Numbered from the stretch's first letter, positions 47,423 through 55,961 are shown. The stretch is 64,000 nucleotides of DNA from Microcoleus vaginatus WJT46-NPBG5 (GCA_019359355.1 JAHHHM010000022.1:1-64000); one strand, 5' to 3'. Notes: generated by a model from the letters alone, not told the origin. Made by a program: numbers and translations.

Positions 47423-48694
47423 TCATTCGGTCACCGGCCCTGAGTTGCGGGCTTCCCAGGCCAGGTTTAACAGCTGAGTCCAGCGCTTTTGCAACTGTTT
47501 CGGCGTGCACTTTAAGACTTGGGCAATTTCTTGTTCACTCTTTTGGGCACGCTTGAGGTCTAATAACTGCCGGTCTTGGGGGGTGAGTTTGTTCATAAAC
47601 ACGTCCCACTGTTGGGGAGGCATTCCCAAATTTTGATCTAAATCCGCACCCAACCACTGATGCACCAGTTTCCAATTGTGAGAGCGAGCAAACTTTTCAA
47701 CATGGTACTTAAAGCGCTGTTGCAGGTAGTCCCGCTGACGTGAACTAAGGTTGAGGACTTCATCAATCTCTTGAGCAGCCATGTCTTGAAGTTTTAACAC
47801 CAGGTAATCCACACAGTCCGATTGACCTTGAGATTCCAGATATTGTACGAGTTCCGAGACAACCCGATCCCGTAAAACGGCCTCAGCGGGGTCAATCGTT
47901 TCGGAGATCATCTGTTCTCGCACTTGTTGCGCGGCATGAGAGCGATTTTGCACTTCTGCATCTTCGCCTTTGGGGAATTCAATCGCTTGTTCAATATCAA
48001 GAACTGTCTCCGCCGGCTGGTTGTTGGCAAATCCTTGAGCACGCAGCACTACCAACTGTTGGGCACCGCGACCGGGCAAGTTGATCCGACGCTTGGCAAA
48101 GTGTTCCGTAAAAGCCATATACTCGGCTAGTTCCAACTGGGTGCGCGGCGTGTAATCTTCTGTGAGTTGGTTTTCCCGGCGGAAAGCTCGCAAAGATTCC
48201 ATATAAAAGCCTTGCAGAAAGTCTTCGATCAGGTTGTAACGACCTTGAAAGCCCAAGCGTGAGCGCAACGGAGCAACATGGCGATAAACCATTGAACTGA
48301 GGGTGCTGTGCAGTTCCACGCGGCCTTGTTTGGAACCGAGTTGATAATAATCTAGGCATTTTTGCATCCGGTGCCGTGCCAAGACTTGCTGCCAAGAGTG
48401 AACTTGACCGGAGTTTTGGATGCGGGCGCTTTTTTGGCAAATCCGCTCGATTTCCTTGGCAATCCGCATGGCGACTGCCGGCACGCTTCTGGAAGATGAT
48501 TGGATTTTTTCGTGCAGTTCCCGGACAAGCTGGTTGGCTAGGGTTTGGGTGTCGATTCCTCCTAGGGAATTCATTTCTAGGGGTTCTGACTCGTTGCCCT
48601 GCCGAGGAGCATTATTGGGAGTACCGGATGGTGCAGGGTTGATGCTGAAATTGTTGGAAGTTTGGTAGAAGGAATTTGCAAGTGGGGAGTTCAT
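47423..48694 (-). CDS. hetZ: HetZ-family cell differentiation protein
   Basis: A 423-residue protein closely resembling HetZ of Anabaena, which acts early in heterocyst differentiation together with HetR and HetP. Matching stretches include RIAKEIERICQKSARIQNSG (about 77-96), KCLDYYQLGSKQGRVELHST, LELAEYMAFTEHFAKRRINL, and QEIDEVLNLSSRQRDYLQQR. The C-terminal part (about 340-415) resembles a sigma-70 region 4-like helix-turn-helix (KSEQEIAQVLKCTPKQLQKR). The first 40 residues are disordered. Orthologues also occur in filamentous species without heterocysts. No patU, hetP or PatX-type RGSGR peptide gene was found beside it. A HetR-like site lies about 0.3 kb upstream. Confidence 0.85.
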   Translation of the reverse strand: MNSPLANSFYQTSNNFSINPAPSGTPNNAPRQGNESEPLEMNSLGGIDTQTLANQLVRELHEKIQSSSRSVPAVAMRIAKEIERICQKSARIQNSGQVHSWQQVLARHRMQKCLDYYQLGSKQGRVELHSTLSSMVYRHVAPLRSRLGFQGRYNLIEDFLQGFYMESLRAFRRENQLTEDYTPRTQLELAEYMAFTEHFAKRRINLPGRGAQQLVVLRAQGFANNQPAETVLDIEQAIEFPKGEDAEVQNRSHAAQQVREQMISETIDPAEAVLRDRVVSELVQYLESQGQSDCVDYLVLKLQDMAAQEIDEVLNLSSRQRDYLQQRFKYHVEKFARSHNWKLVHQWLGADLDQNLGMPPQQWDVFMNKLTPQDRQLLDLKRAQKSEQEIAQVLKCTPKQLQKRWTQLLNLAWEARNSGPVTE

Positions 48695-49411
48695 GATTTT
48701 GCCTCTGGGGACGCACCGTAGCGATAAGCAGTAATAAAGTCGTAGGCAGTTAGGGGAGGAAGCGTGTGAGGAGTGAGTTTCACCCGCCGTCTTAACTTTC
48801 TACTCTTCGACTGTATGAAACTGCCATTGTCTGCGGTGACGCCGCTGTGGCACTAACCCAACCTATGCGATATCGAGTTGCCACCCTCGAAAGTAACTGT
48901 TTGCCGGCCTTATACGGATATCCGAAATCCCTCTCGTTTCCAGGGGCGCAAACCCTTGCTGGATAATCACTCTCTGCCATAAAGACTGCTTGCAAACCAG
49001 TTAGCTAGGTGGGGGGTGTCACCCCTCAGTGTAGTGGACGATTCCCTAACTGGTCTACGTTCCCTAAACCGGCACAGCAACTGTCACATTTATTGTGGGG
49101 ATTCAAAAAGGTCATTGTAGTGATTGAATTTGGCCGGTCAGCTTCCATGAAAAAAGCCTGTAGATTCAATCATCTAGGAGTTGGAGTTTGCTCGTCTTTC
49201 TGCGTCGCCGGCGCTCTCCAACTGTGTCTGGCTTGAGCCTTAGTATCGCTGAATACAAAGCTTCTCTTCCTTCTGTTGACCCACCCATCAGGATATCAAG
49301 CAAAGAAGTAAGTCCACAGTCCTGAGCAAGACAGTGGCAGAGTAAAAGTTTTTAGGGGTGAGTGCTGAGTGGGATGGAAGGTGGGGTGAAGGGAAAAAAG
49401 CCCCATATTCC
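48695..49411. other. Long hetZ upstream region
   Basis: About 715 bases between hetZ and the TsaC-like gene. It contains a HetR-like operator (49008-49030) and a CGGATATCCG palindrome (48915-48924). Open frames at 48792-48995 (minus) and 49009-49236 (plus) have no family features. A long leader is expected for hetZ. Confidence 0.5.
49008..49030 (-). promoter_or_regulatory. HetR-like operator upstream of hetZ
   Basis: On the minus strand the site reads GAGGGGT-GAC-ACCCCCC within 49027-49011. The known HetR target upstream of hetP and hetZ in Anabaena has the core GAGGGGT-N3-ACCCCTC (from memory). The first arm matches fully and the second at six of seven positions. The centre GGGGTGTCACCCC (49013-49025) is a perfect palindrome. 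It lies about 314-336 bases before the hetZ start. Confidence 0.6.
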
Positions 49412-50074
49412 CTATTCGCTGACGCCTGATACCCAAGTCGCTACGGCTTGCCATCCTAAACCTTGTCGCACAACCACGGCTTCTGGGCCGGTTAAATCTA
49501 AAATGGTGGAAACCTGATATCCTGGCTCTTGGCCACTGTCCACGATCACATCGACTAATTTGTCTAGCCGGTCAAACAGTTCTGCCCGCCCAGGGGGGTT
49601 GTCGAGCGCCGGCTTTGTTTCATCATCATTCAGCAAGTGAGCTGAGGTGGAAATGATAGGATTACCCAGCGACTGTAACAACGACTGACACACTGCATGC
49701 TCAGGAACCCGAATGCCGGTGGTTTTCCGCTTGGGGTTCATCACGAGCTTGGGCACCAATTTGGTTGCCGGCATCAAGAATGTGTAAGTTCCGGGTATCA
49801 AATGCTTCATGAGGCGATAAGCTTCATTTGTCACCACCGCGTAGTGCGCCACATTCGAGAGGGAAGGACACAGGAAGGTGAGGGGCTTGTCGTTGGATAG
49901 CTGCTTGATGCGTCGCACACGTTCTACTGCTGCCTTAACGTTGAGGTCGCAACCAATGGCATACACTGTATCGGTGGGATATAGCATGACTGCTCCATTC
50001 CGAAGCGCATCCTTAATCTCCTCGATTTTGCGTGCTTGGGGTGTGTCGGGATGAATTTCGTAAAGAGTAGCCAT
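49412..50074 (-). CDS. TsaC/Sua5/YciO-family protein (threonylcarbamoyl-AMP synthase-like)
   Basis: A 220-residue YrdC-fold protein. Family motifs are LRNGAVMLYPTDTVYAIGCD (about 24-43), RIKQLSNDKPLTFLC, GTYTFLMPATK, RKTTGIRVPEH and NPIISTSAHL. TsaC makes threonylcarbamoyl-AMP for the t6A base in tRNA. The sequence KPLTFLCPSLSN and the overall form are nearer to YciO-like paralogues, so the activity is not certain. The ATG at 50074 is chosen; 19 further in-frame codons would be translated from a heptamer repeat and are rejected. Divergent from larC by only 56 bases. Confidence 0.85.
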   Translation of the reverse strand: MATLYEIHPDTPQARKIEEIKDALRNGAVMLYPTDTVYAIGCDLNVKAAVERVRRIKQLSNDKPLTFLCPSLSNVAHYAVVTNEAYRLMKHLIPGTYTFLMPATKLVPKLVMNPKRKTTGIRVPEHAVCQSLLQSLGNPIISTSAHLLNDDETKPALDNPPGRAELFDRLDKLVDVIVDSGQEPGYQVSTILDLTGPEAVVVRQGLGWQAVATWVSGVSE

Positions 50075-50084
50075 AACAATAGAG

Positions 50085-50105
50085 TTGAGTGTTGAGTGTT
50101 GAGTG
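50085..50105 (+). repeat. Heptamer repeat TTGAGTG x3 between divergent genes
   Basis: Three perfect copies fill most of the 56-base gap between the TsaC-like gene and larC, leaving little room for two separate promoters. Confidence 0.9.
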
Positions 50106-50130
50106 CAGTTCTCCCCATTCTCAATGAACA

Positions 50131-51591
50131 ATGAAGAAAATCGCTTACCTCGAATGTCCCACCGGCATTGCTGGTGATATGTGCCTGGGTGCTCTCGTCA
50201 GTGCCGGCGTTCCTTTAGATTACCTCATCGAAAAGTTGAACGGTTTGGGCATTTCTGAAGAGTACCAGTTACGCGCTGAACTTGTCCATCGCAATGGTCA
50301 GCAAGCCACTAAAGTTTATGTTGACTTAAAACAGACAGTTTTGCATCCTATTTCAGCGGATTCTGCGGCAGTTGTGCCTCTAGCAAGTGACGAACCGGCT
50401 GAACCGCCGACGTTTAGCAATCATCACCACTCCCACGGCGAAAACCACAACCCGGATCGCCGGCACGATGCTGATGCCAACCATAGGCACACGCGTCATC
50501 TGCCAGAGATTGAGCGGATGATTGCCTCAGCTCGATTGCCGGCACGGGCGCAAGCATGGAGTTTAGCGGTCTTTCGCAAGCTGGCACAGGCGGAAGGGGC
50601 GGTGCATGGCATTCCGCCTCAGCGGGTGCATTTCCATGAGGTGGGTGCTACGGATGCAATTGTGGATATTGTGGGTACGTGTTTGGGGTTAGATTGGCTG
50701 GGAATTGATGAACTTTACTGCTCTGCTTTACCCACCGGCGGCGGTACGGTGAGGGCAGCACATGGCGAGTTGCCGGTGCCAACACCGGCAGTGTTGAAGT
50801 TGTGGGAAATGAGGCAGGTGCCGGTTTACAGCAATGGTGTTGAGCGCGAGTTGGTGACGCCGACGGGTGCTGCAATTGCAGTTACTTTAGCCAAAGGTTT
50901 TGGTTCTGTGCCGGCTATGGCAATAAATCGCCTAGGATCGGGTGCCGGTACTCGCCAGTTGGCAATTCCTAATATTCTGCGTTTATGGATTGGAAAAAAA
51001 GTCAAAGGGAAAAAGTTAAAAGTTAAAATAAAAGGAAAAAAAGGCAAAGCTGAACAGGTATTTTCTTCTAGCTTAGTTATCGAAAACTCAATGGCTATGC
51101 GTCCTTGGTCTTTGGCAAATGGTCAGAAACAAAGGACAAATGAGAGCCAAATTGTTTCGGTGCTGGAAACACAAATAGACGATCTGAGTCCGCAAGCGAT
51201 AGGTTATGTCTTTGATGCCTTATTTGATGCCGGCGCGTTGGATGTGTTCACGCAATCCATCGGGATGAAGAAATGCCGGCCTGGGATTTTGCTGACAGTG
51301 ATTTGTCTGCCAGAAAATCAGGCGGCTTGTGAGGCGACAATTTTTCGGGAAACAACAACTTTAGGGATTCGCCGGCAGACTCAGGAACGAGCCATTTTAC
51401 AGCGAGAAATAGAGCCGATTCAGACACCTTTAGGCCAGGTGCGCGTCAAGGTTGCTAAGTCTGGGGATACCATTACTAACGTGCAACCTGAATACGAAGA
51501 TTGTGCTCAGTTGGCAAAACAGCACAATCTCAGTTGGCGTGAAGTGCATCGCATCGTTTTACAAAGTTGGTATAGCCAAAGTCAGCAGTAA
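50131..51591 (+). CDS. larC: LarC-type nickel insertion protein (nickel-pincer cofactor)
   Basis: LarC inserts nickel into the pincer cofactor of lactate racemase-type enzymes. The 486-residue protein has the start YLECPTGIAGDMCLGAL (about 5-21), a His-rich metal-binding loop (HHHSHGENH and RRHDADANHRH, about 98-120), RVHFHEVGATDAIVDIVG, and the C-terminal part from about 345 (LETQIDDLSPQAIGYVFDAL, KKCRPGILLTVI). Between these two halves a Lys-rich linker (about 287-330) is encoded by an A-rich repeat. In Lactobacillus the two halves are joined by a programmed frameshift; here they are one frame. larA, larB and larE are not in the window, so the target enzyme is unknown. Confidence 0.88.
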   Translation: MKKIAYLECPTGIAGDMCLGALVSAGVPLDYLIEKLNGLGISEEYQLRAELVHRNGQQATKVYVDLKQTVLHPISADSAAVVPLASDEPAEPPTFSNHHHSHGENHNPDRRHDADANHRHTRHLPEIERMIASARLPARAQAWSLAVFRKLAQAEGAVHGIPPQRVHFHEVGATDAIVDIVGTCLGLDWLGIDELYCSALPTGGGTVRAAHGELPVPTPAVLKLWEMRQVPVYSNGVERELVTPTGAAIAVTLAKGFGSVPAMAINRLGSGAGTRQLAIPNILRLWIGKKVKGKKLKVKIKGKKGKAEQVFSSSLVIENSMAMRPWSLANGQKQRTNESQIVSVLETQIDDLSPQAIGYVFDALFDAGALDVFTQSIGMKKCRPGILLTVICLPENQAACEATIFRETTTLGIRRQTQERAILQREIEPIQTPLGQVRVKVAKSGDTITNVQPEYEDCAQLAKQHNLSWREVHRIVLQSWYSQSQQ

Positions 51592-51618
51592 AACACAAAC
51601 GTTATCTAGAAAGAAACG

Positions 51619-51651
51619 ACTCCGCCCTTCTTAGCAAGAGCGGAGTTTTTT
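51619..51651 (+). terminator. Intrinsic terminator of larC
   Basis: ACTCCGC (51619-51625) pairs with GCGGAGT (51640-51646), followed by a T-run to 51651. It lies between convergent genes. Confidence 0.88.
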
Positions 51652-51739
51652 GTGTCCCTGTCTTTCAGTCAAGCTTCAGTTGTTAGAGAATTTCCCGACA
51701 ACCATTGCTCAAGAAACTAAATTTTTATCGCTTCCGGAC

Positions 51740-52108
51740 TTACTGCCGGTCGGACTTGGTAGGAGTTCTTGTGCCAGGAGCGCTGGGGTTATCAGGATTC
51801 AGCGTTTCTTCAGCATTCTGCTTGATCACTTTGGGGATATTCTTGCCCAAATTCTTAAGGTTTTTTAGGCCGGTGTCACCGATTTTGTCGCTATTGATAT
51901 CTTCGGCCTTGTCTTGAATTTTCTTGATAGTACCGCTGTCTACTTGCTCAGCCGAAGCATCGGTACGATTGAGTAATGGAACAGCTTGCGCTTGAATATC
52001 GTTGCCGATGCCAAAAGAAGAACTCACAAAAATTGTAACGGCTGCCAAAACAACCGTGACGATTTGACGCAAGCGAATGTTTTGTATCCAAGAAATTAAT
52101 CGATTCAT
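51740..52108 (-). CDS. Exported paralogue 1 of a three-gene family (probably DUF6658)
   Basis: A 122-residue protein. The N-terminus MNRLISWIQNIRLRQIVTVV and the following hydrophobic stretch match the starts of the next two genes. A likely signal cleavage follows AQA (about residue 41). Then come LLNRTDASAEQ (the NRT motif shared by the family) and a charged helical tail (IKKIQDKAEDINSDKIG, NLKNLGKNIPKVIKQ). The ATG at 52108 has AGGAG upstream. Function unknown; an envelope or stress role is inferred from the paralogues. Confidence 0.75.
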   Translation of the reverse strand: MNRLISWIQNIRLRQIVTVVLAAVTIFVSSSFGIGNDIQAQAVPLLNRTDASAEQVDSGTIKKIQDKAEDINSDKIGDTGLKNLKNLGKNIPKVIKQNAEETLNPDNPSAPGTRTPTKSDRQ

Positions 52109-52583
52109 GGGGTTTCTCCTAATAAGGTTTGTTAGATTTAGAGAGAAGGCTCTTTGACTCAACTCAACTCTTTTTTCTTATTTTATTTAAGCATAATTTT
52201 AAAAGAATTGCATCTTTAATTAGAAGTTTTAGGGGATAAAATTTTCTCTTCTATTTCATTAATTTCTAACTTAAGCTATTACCCGGATAGCCATTTACAA
52301 AGGGTTTTTATGGGGTTGCTTATCTTTAGGTTAAATCTTAAAATTCCCAGCTTAATAGTTAGCAAATTTTTATTTATAAAACTTTTTTCAAGTTTTTCTG
52401 CTTACCGAGTTATGCCGGCCTCTTATTTTTACATAATACCGACTGAAGACAATCAGCGGCTTTAAGTTTTCAACCCAGGCAAAACAATGTGAAAAAATCT
52501 CAGGCAAGTTTGGATAATCACTAGGCAAACTTGCCTGTTCCGGAAGGAGATTTTTTATTGTGCTCGTTAATTAATCGAGTTAA
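52109..52583. other. Intergenic region between exported paralogues 1 and 2
   Basis: About 475 bases, strongly AT-rich from 52160 to 52400. It contains the terminator of paralogue 2 (52490-52537) and should contain the promoter of paralogue 1. Confidence 0.5.
52490..52537 (-). terminator. Intrinsic terminator of exported paralogue 2
   Basis: A 12-bp perfect stem (52501-52512 with 52526-52537). On the minus strand it is followed by AGATTTTTTC. Confidence 0.88.
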
Positions 52584-53240
52584 TTAATCGAGATTGTCAG
52601 CAGCTTTTTCTACGGCTTGCTTGGTATTAGAAACGTCTTCGCTGACTTTAGATTTGACACCACTAGCAGCCTTGTCAGCCGCTTGCTTGGTATTAGAAAC
52701 GTCTTCACTGACTTTGGACTTAACCTTGCTGGCAGTCTTGTCAGCCGCTTCCTTGCTTCCATCAAGGGCGTCTTGAGTATTTTCTTTTAAATTCTCTGTA
52801 CCCTTTTGAGTTCTTTCAGCGAAACCTTCAGCATTACGCTGAACCCTATTGACGGCCTTGTCAGCGCCTTCTTTCACATTCTCGGCTGCCTCTGGCGCAT
52901 CATTAACCGCACGTCTGATCGCTTCTGCGGGATTGCCGGTTCTGTTCTTTATGTTCTGCTGAGCATTGTCCACCAAACCTTTGGCTTTGGCGTCGGCTGC
53001 GGTTGGATCTCTTCTGGGATCAGTATCGCGGTACTCGTTCATGCCGCCTTGGTATTCATTCCCCATCACCTGATCAGGAACTTCTTCCCGGATTTTGTCG
53101 GCAGTGTTGCCACTGTCGCCAAAGCCGAAGATTCCCGCGTTAGCCGCAGGCATCGTAACAAATACCATCAGGCCGGCTAAAAACACACTAAAAATGTGGC
53201 TTAGTCGCAGGCTTTTTACGAATGCAATCACTTTCTTCAT
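52584..53240 (-). CDS. Exported paralogue 2, LEA-like repeats (probably DUF6658)
   Basis: A 218-residue protein. The start MKKVIAFVKSLRLSHIFSVF is followed by a signal peptide with likely cleavage after ANA (about residue 36). Residues about 95-218 are amphipathic, Lys/Ala/Glu-rich and cysteine-free, like LEA group 3 desiccation proteins. The end holds two 22-residue repeats with the core KVKSKVSEDVSNTKQAADKA. The NRTGNPAEAIRRA segment corresponds to the NRTD motif of its paralogues. The ATG at 53240 has GGAG nine bases upstream. A role in envelope protection during drying or salt stress is inference. Confidence 0.78.
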   Translation of the reverse strand: MKKVIAFVKSLRLSHIFSVFLAGLMVFVTMPAANAGIFGFGDSGNTADKIREEVPDQVMGNEYQGGMNEYRDTDPRRDPTAADAKAKGLVDNAQQNIKNRTGNPAEAIRRAVNDAPEAAENVKEGADKAVNRVQRNAEGFAERTQKGTENLKENTQDALDGSKEAADKTASKVKSKVSEDVSNTKQAADKAASGVKSKVSEDVSNTKQAVEKAADNLD

Positions 53241-53688
53241 AGACATACTCCGTTGTTGAGGTTGATCGAATCAAACCGCTTTAGAATCATCTCTATCGCG
53301 GTATTATTTACTAACTTTGTACTAATTTTGTGGTAAAAGGCTCTCTGTCCCTTACACCTCTCAAGCATAATGTTGCGAGTGTGTGCGCTGCCTCTATCGG
53401 AAGTCACATTCTTGCCGGCGACTCGATTTAGCTTTGGTGTGACGCTAAAAAGCACTGAAGATGCACACCCCAGTTTTAGGCCAAATTCAGCTTGGGGATC
53501 AGCGCATAAATGCGCGGCGGACGCAGATTACACCTATAACACCGGCACCTTCGCCTTCTCAATGCCACATCAAGCGCCTACCGAAAATAGCAAGCGAAGC
53601 AACTAAAAGTAGAGAAACCCGTTTTGTAAAAAAAACGGGTTCCTTGCATTCACTTCCGGTTGCTGAGATAAACAAACGAGATGATTGC
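53241..53688. other. Intergenic region between exported paralogues 2 and 3
   Basis: About 450 bases without a supported gene. A hairpin at 53616-53641 probably ends the paralogue 3 transcript. The promoter of paralogue 2 is expected near 53260-53340, which is AT-rich. Confidence 0.45.
53616..53641 (-). terminator. Probable terminator of exported paralogue 3
   Basis: AACCCGTTTT (53616-53625) pairs perfectly with AAAACGGGTT (53632-53641). The T-run on the minus strand is short (TTTCTCT), so strength is uncertain. Confidence 0.6.
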
Positions 53689-54330
53689 TTACCTTGCCGG
53701 CGATTTATATTCCTTTGGGGCTGTTTTGGTTGCTGAGTAGGAATTACCAGTCACCTTCTCTATACCCCCCATCACAGGCGATTTGGGTTGCATTTCAGCG
53801 CCGCTAGCCGATTCTTCGATACCATCTTTAATGAATTGAGAGGCATCTTTAAACGTTGCACCAACTCTCTCTAAAATCTTGGCATCTGGATCGGTGCGGT
53901 TAATGATGGGTTGAGACTTTGCAGGAATCTGAGGGGCTTCTAGCAGTGATTGATCTCCGCCCAGTTCTTTGTCAAACTTATCGGTTTCAAGGGGTTCAGA
54001 GCCGGGGTAGAGTAACCTAGAGGCATTGCTTTCGCTATTGCTGACAGCGATCAGTCGATCCAGTTGAGGCAGATCGGCTCGATCGCGATCAGATTTGACT
54101 GGAGTATTCACTTTCGGGTCAGTGGACATCTTGAAGTTACTAGCATTATCCCCACCACCCTTGTGCGGATTATTTTGGCCACCAGCTTGAACCGGCGGAT
54201 TCATTGGACGAGCGCCTGTCGCGTCGCCGGCGTTACAAGCGGTGCTAGTCAGCAGCAGCACGCCTGCAAAAAATGCGGTCAAAATTTGAACGAACCGCAG
54301 TTTTTTAAAAAAAGCAGTTAACTTTTTCAC
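53689..54330 (-). CDS. Exported paralogue 3, lipoprotein (probably DUF6658)
   Basis: A 213-residue protein. The start MKKLTAFFKKLRFVQILTAF and the next hydrophobic residues match the other two paralogues. The signal ends in a lipobox-like LTSTAC (Cys32), so this member is probably lipid-anchored. A Gly/Asn/Pro-rich stretch (ARPMNPPVQAGGQNNPHKGG) follows, then IINRTDPDAKILERVGATFK with the shared NRTD motif. The start is a GTG at 54330 with a GGAAG upstream. Function unknown. Confidence 0.75.
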   Translation of the reverse strand: MKKLTAFFKKLRFVQILTAFFAGVLLLTSTACNAGDATGARPMNPPVQAGGQNNPHKGGGDNASNFKMSTDPKVNTPVKSDRDRADLPQLDRLIAVSNSESNASRLLYPGSEPLETDKFDKELGGDQSLLEAPQIPAKSQPIINRTDPDAKILERVGATFKDASQFIKDGIEESASGAEMQPKSPVMGGIEKVTGNSYSATKTAPKEYKSPAR

Positions 54331-54843
54331 AAATTACTTCCCATTTGCTTTCAACAATTGTCAACAAGTTTATAGATAAGAGGGCAATCATTTCCTCTAG
54401 CCCAAGTCACATTTTGATTGTCAGTTATTATTAAAGCTGTCTAACCTTAGAGAGATTTAAATAAGTAACCAAGTTCATCAATAGAATTGCGCTACACCCG
54501 AAACTTTATACTATTTTTGATTTTGATTTTGGATTTTAAATTAGAAATTTACCTATATAAATAAAGACTTCCGCTGTTTGTCAAATCGGCAAATTTTTCG
54601 CAAAATGCTATAGCGTTGTTTTTCTATAAACTACTTATAAAGATATAAAGACATAAAGAGATTAATGTAATTACATTGGCAATCAGCTACCAAGCAAAAA
54701 GGTTAAGCTTAAAAGATGAGTTTGCTTATTTTCAAGAAAGAATGTGTGTTGACACCGGCATCGCACGGGGTGCTTTTAAAAGCAGATGCCGGTGAGCTTT
54801 TGACTGAAGCGCCTCGCCTGGTGCCGGTGAAACTCGCACACTT
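54331..54843. other. Intergenic region before the tautomerase gene
   Basis: About 510 AT-rich bases. A TTTTGATTTTGATTTTGG-type short repeat lies near 54514-54533. No gene or known RNA was recognised. Confidence 0.4.
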
Positions 54844-55197
54844 CTAGCCGAAGGTTGAGCTATTCCAGCCCCACATCGAACCCTTGGCATCTGCAAATTC
54901 AATGTAGATACGATTGGCAGGCACACCAAGCGTTTGGTTGATCTCTTGGCAAAAATCCTGGCTCATAGACTTGGTTTGAGCTGGATTCATGCTACCAACA
55001 CTTTTAATTTCGATGTAACAAACAGGCTCAACAGTCCCGGCAAATGTCATTGCCACATCCGGTTCAAAAGCCGTCATCACATAAGATTCTGGTTTGCCGG
55101 TATGCTTAGCCAACTTAGCAGAAAGGCTTTTGAGCAATCCCTGCACCGCAGACTTTTCAGGGGCGGAAATGGAGGTTTGAACTTTGATTAAAGGCAT
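54844..55197 (-). CDS. MIF-family tautomerase
   Basis: A 117-residue protein of the macrophage-migration-inhibitory-factor fold. Pro2, the catalytic base after Met removal, is present in MPLIKVQTSI. The conserved end NRIYIEFADAKGSMWGWNSSTFG-like tail includes the characteristic Trp and Asn residues. Members act as phenylpyruvate-type keto-enol tautomerases and form trimers. The ATG at 55197 is preferred because Pro must follow Met; 18 further in-frame codons are not used. Downstream of the flavin reductase gene by 120 bases in the same direction. Confidence 0.9.
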   Translation of the reverse strand: MPLIKVQTSISAPEKSAVQGLLKSLSAKLAKHTGKPESYVMTAFEPDVAMTFAGTVEPVCYIEIKSVGSMNPAQTKSMSQDFCQEINQTLGVPANRIYIEFADAKGSMWGWNSSTFG

Positions 55198-55317
55198 AAT
55201 ATTTTCGCACTCAAGAATTTGTAGGGGCGAGTGTGAGCAACTCGCCCGCACAATGCAAAGCTAACAAAAGGTTAATTGCAAAGGCGCATCTGGCAGATGG
55301 CAGATGAGACTTCGCAA

Positions 55318-55800
55318 TTAGCCACCATATTGCCAGCCGGTGCTTTCGAGCAAGAGGGGTTCGCCCTCGCGATGGATGCCGGCACCAACCACTTCACCGA
55401 CATAAACGGTGTGATCGCCATGTTCCACCGATCCCACCACTCTGCACTCTACATAACCCAAGGAGTCTGAAATGATGGGGCAGCCGGTTTCTTCTCCTGG
55501 ATAAAATTCCACATCCTCAAACTTATTGCCCACACGGCGTTGTGGCTTAAAGAATTTTTGAGCGACTTCTTTTTGTCCCGCCTCCAAAAAGCTGAGTGCA
55601 AAGACACCACTCGCCTTAATCATGGCGTGAGATTTAGAATCCTGCTTCACACAATTCACAACCAGCGGGGGTTGAAAAGAAGCTTGCATCACCCAACTGG
55701 CGGTGAAGCCGTTAACATCTTCGCCATCCTTAACGCCGCACACATAGAGTCCGTGGGGAATCTTGCGTAGAATTGTTTTTTTCGCTTGTTCGTCCAGCAA
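55318..55800 (-). CDS. Flavin reductase domain protein
   Basis: A 160-residue FMN-binding split-barrel protein. Its sequence (GLYVCGVKDGEDVNGFTASWVMQASF, PPLVVNCVKQDSKSHAMI, SGVFALSFLEAGQ) closely resembles the C-terminal flavin-reductase module of cyanobacterial flavodiiron proteins, but here it stands alone. It probably reduces FMN with NAD(P)H or acts as an oxidoreductase. The only suitable start is the TTG at 55800 and no ribosome-binding site is obvious. No flavodiiron gene is adjacent. Confidence 0.85.
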   Translation of the reverse strand: MLDEQAKKTILRKIPHGLYVCGVKDGEDVNGFTASWVMQASFQPPLVVNCVKQDSKSHAMIKASGVFALSFLEAGQKEVAQKFFKPQRRVGNKFEDVEFYPGEETGCPIISDSLGYVECRVVGSVEHGDHTVYVGEVVGAGIHREGEPLLLESTGWQYGG

Positions 55801-55961
55801 AGGTCTACACGCCGATACTACACCGCTCAGTGTATCAATCTGCTGCCGGCAAACTCAAGTCCACTTCAAGCCTGATGGGAAGGATCGGCTTGCTGTCACC
55901 TGTGTGACACCAGCAGGGGTATTTCCCTCAAACCACCAAAACCGGCGCTGCCGGCTCGGAC

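Noticed and set aside
49009-49236. Plus-strand frame of 75 codons upstream of hetZ, considered as a PatX-like peptide
   Set aside because: It has no RGSGR or RGTGR motif, no ribosome-binding site, and overlaps the HetR-like site.
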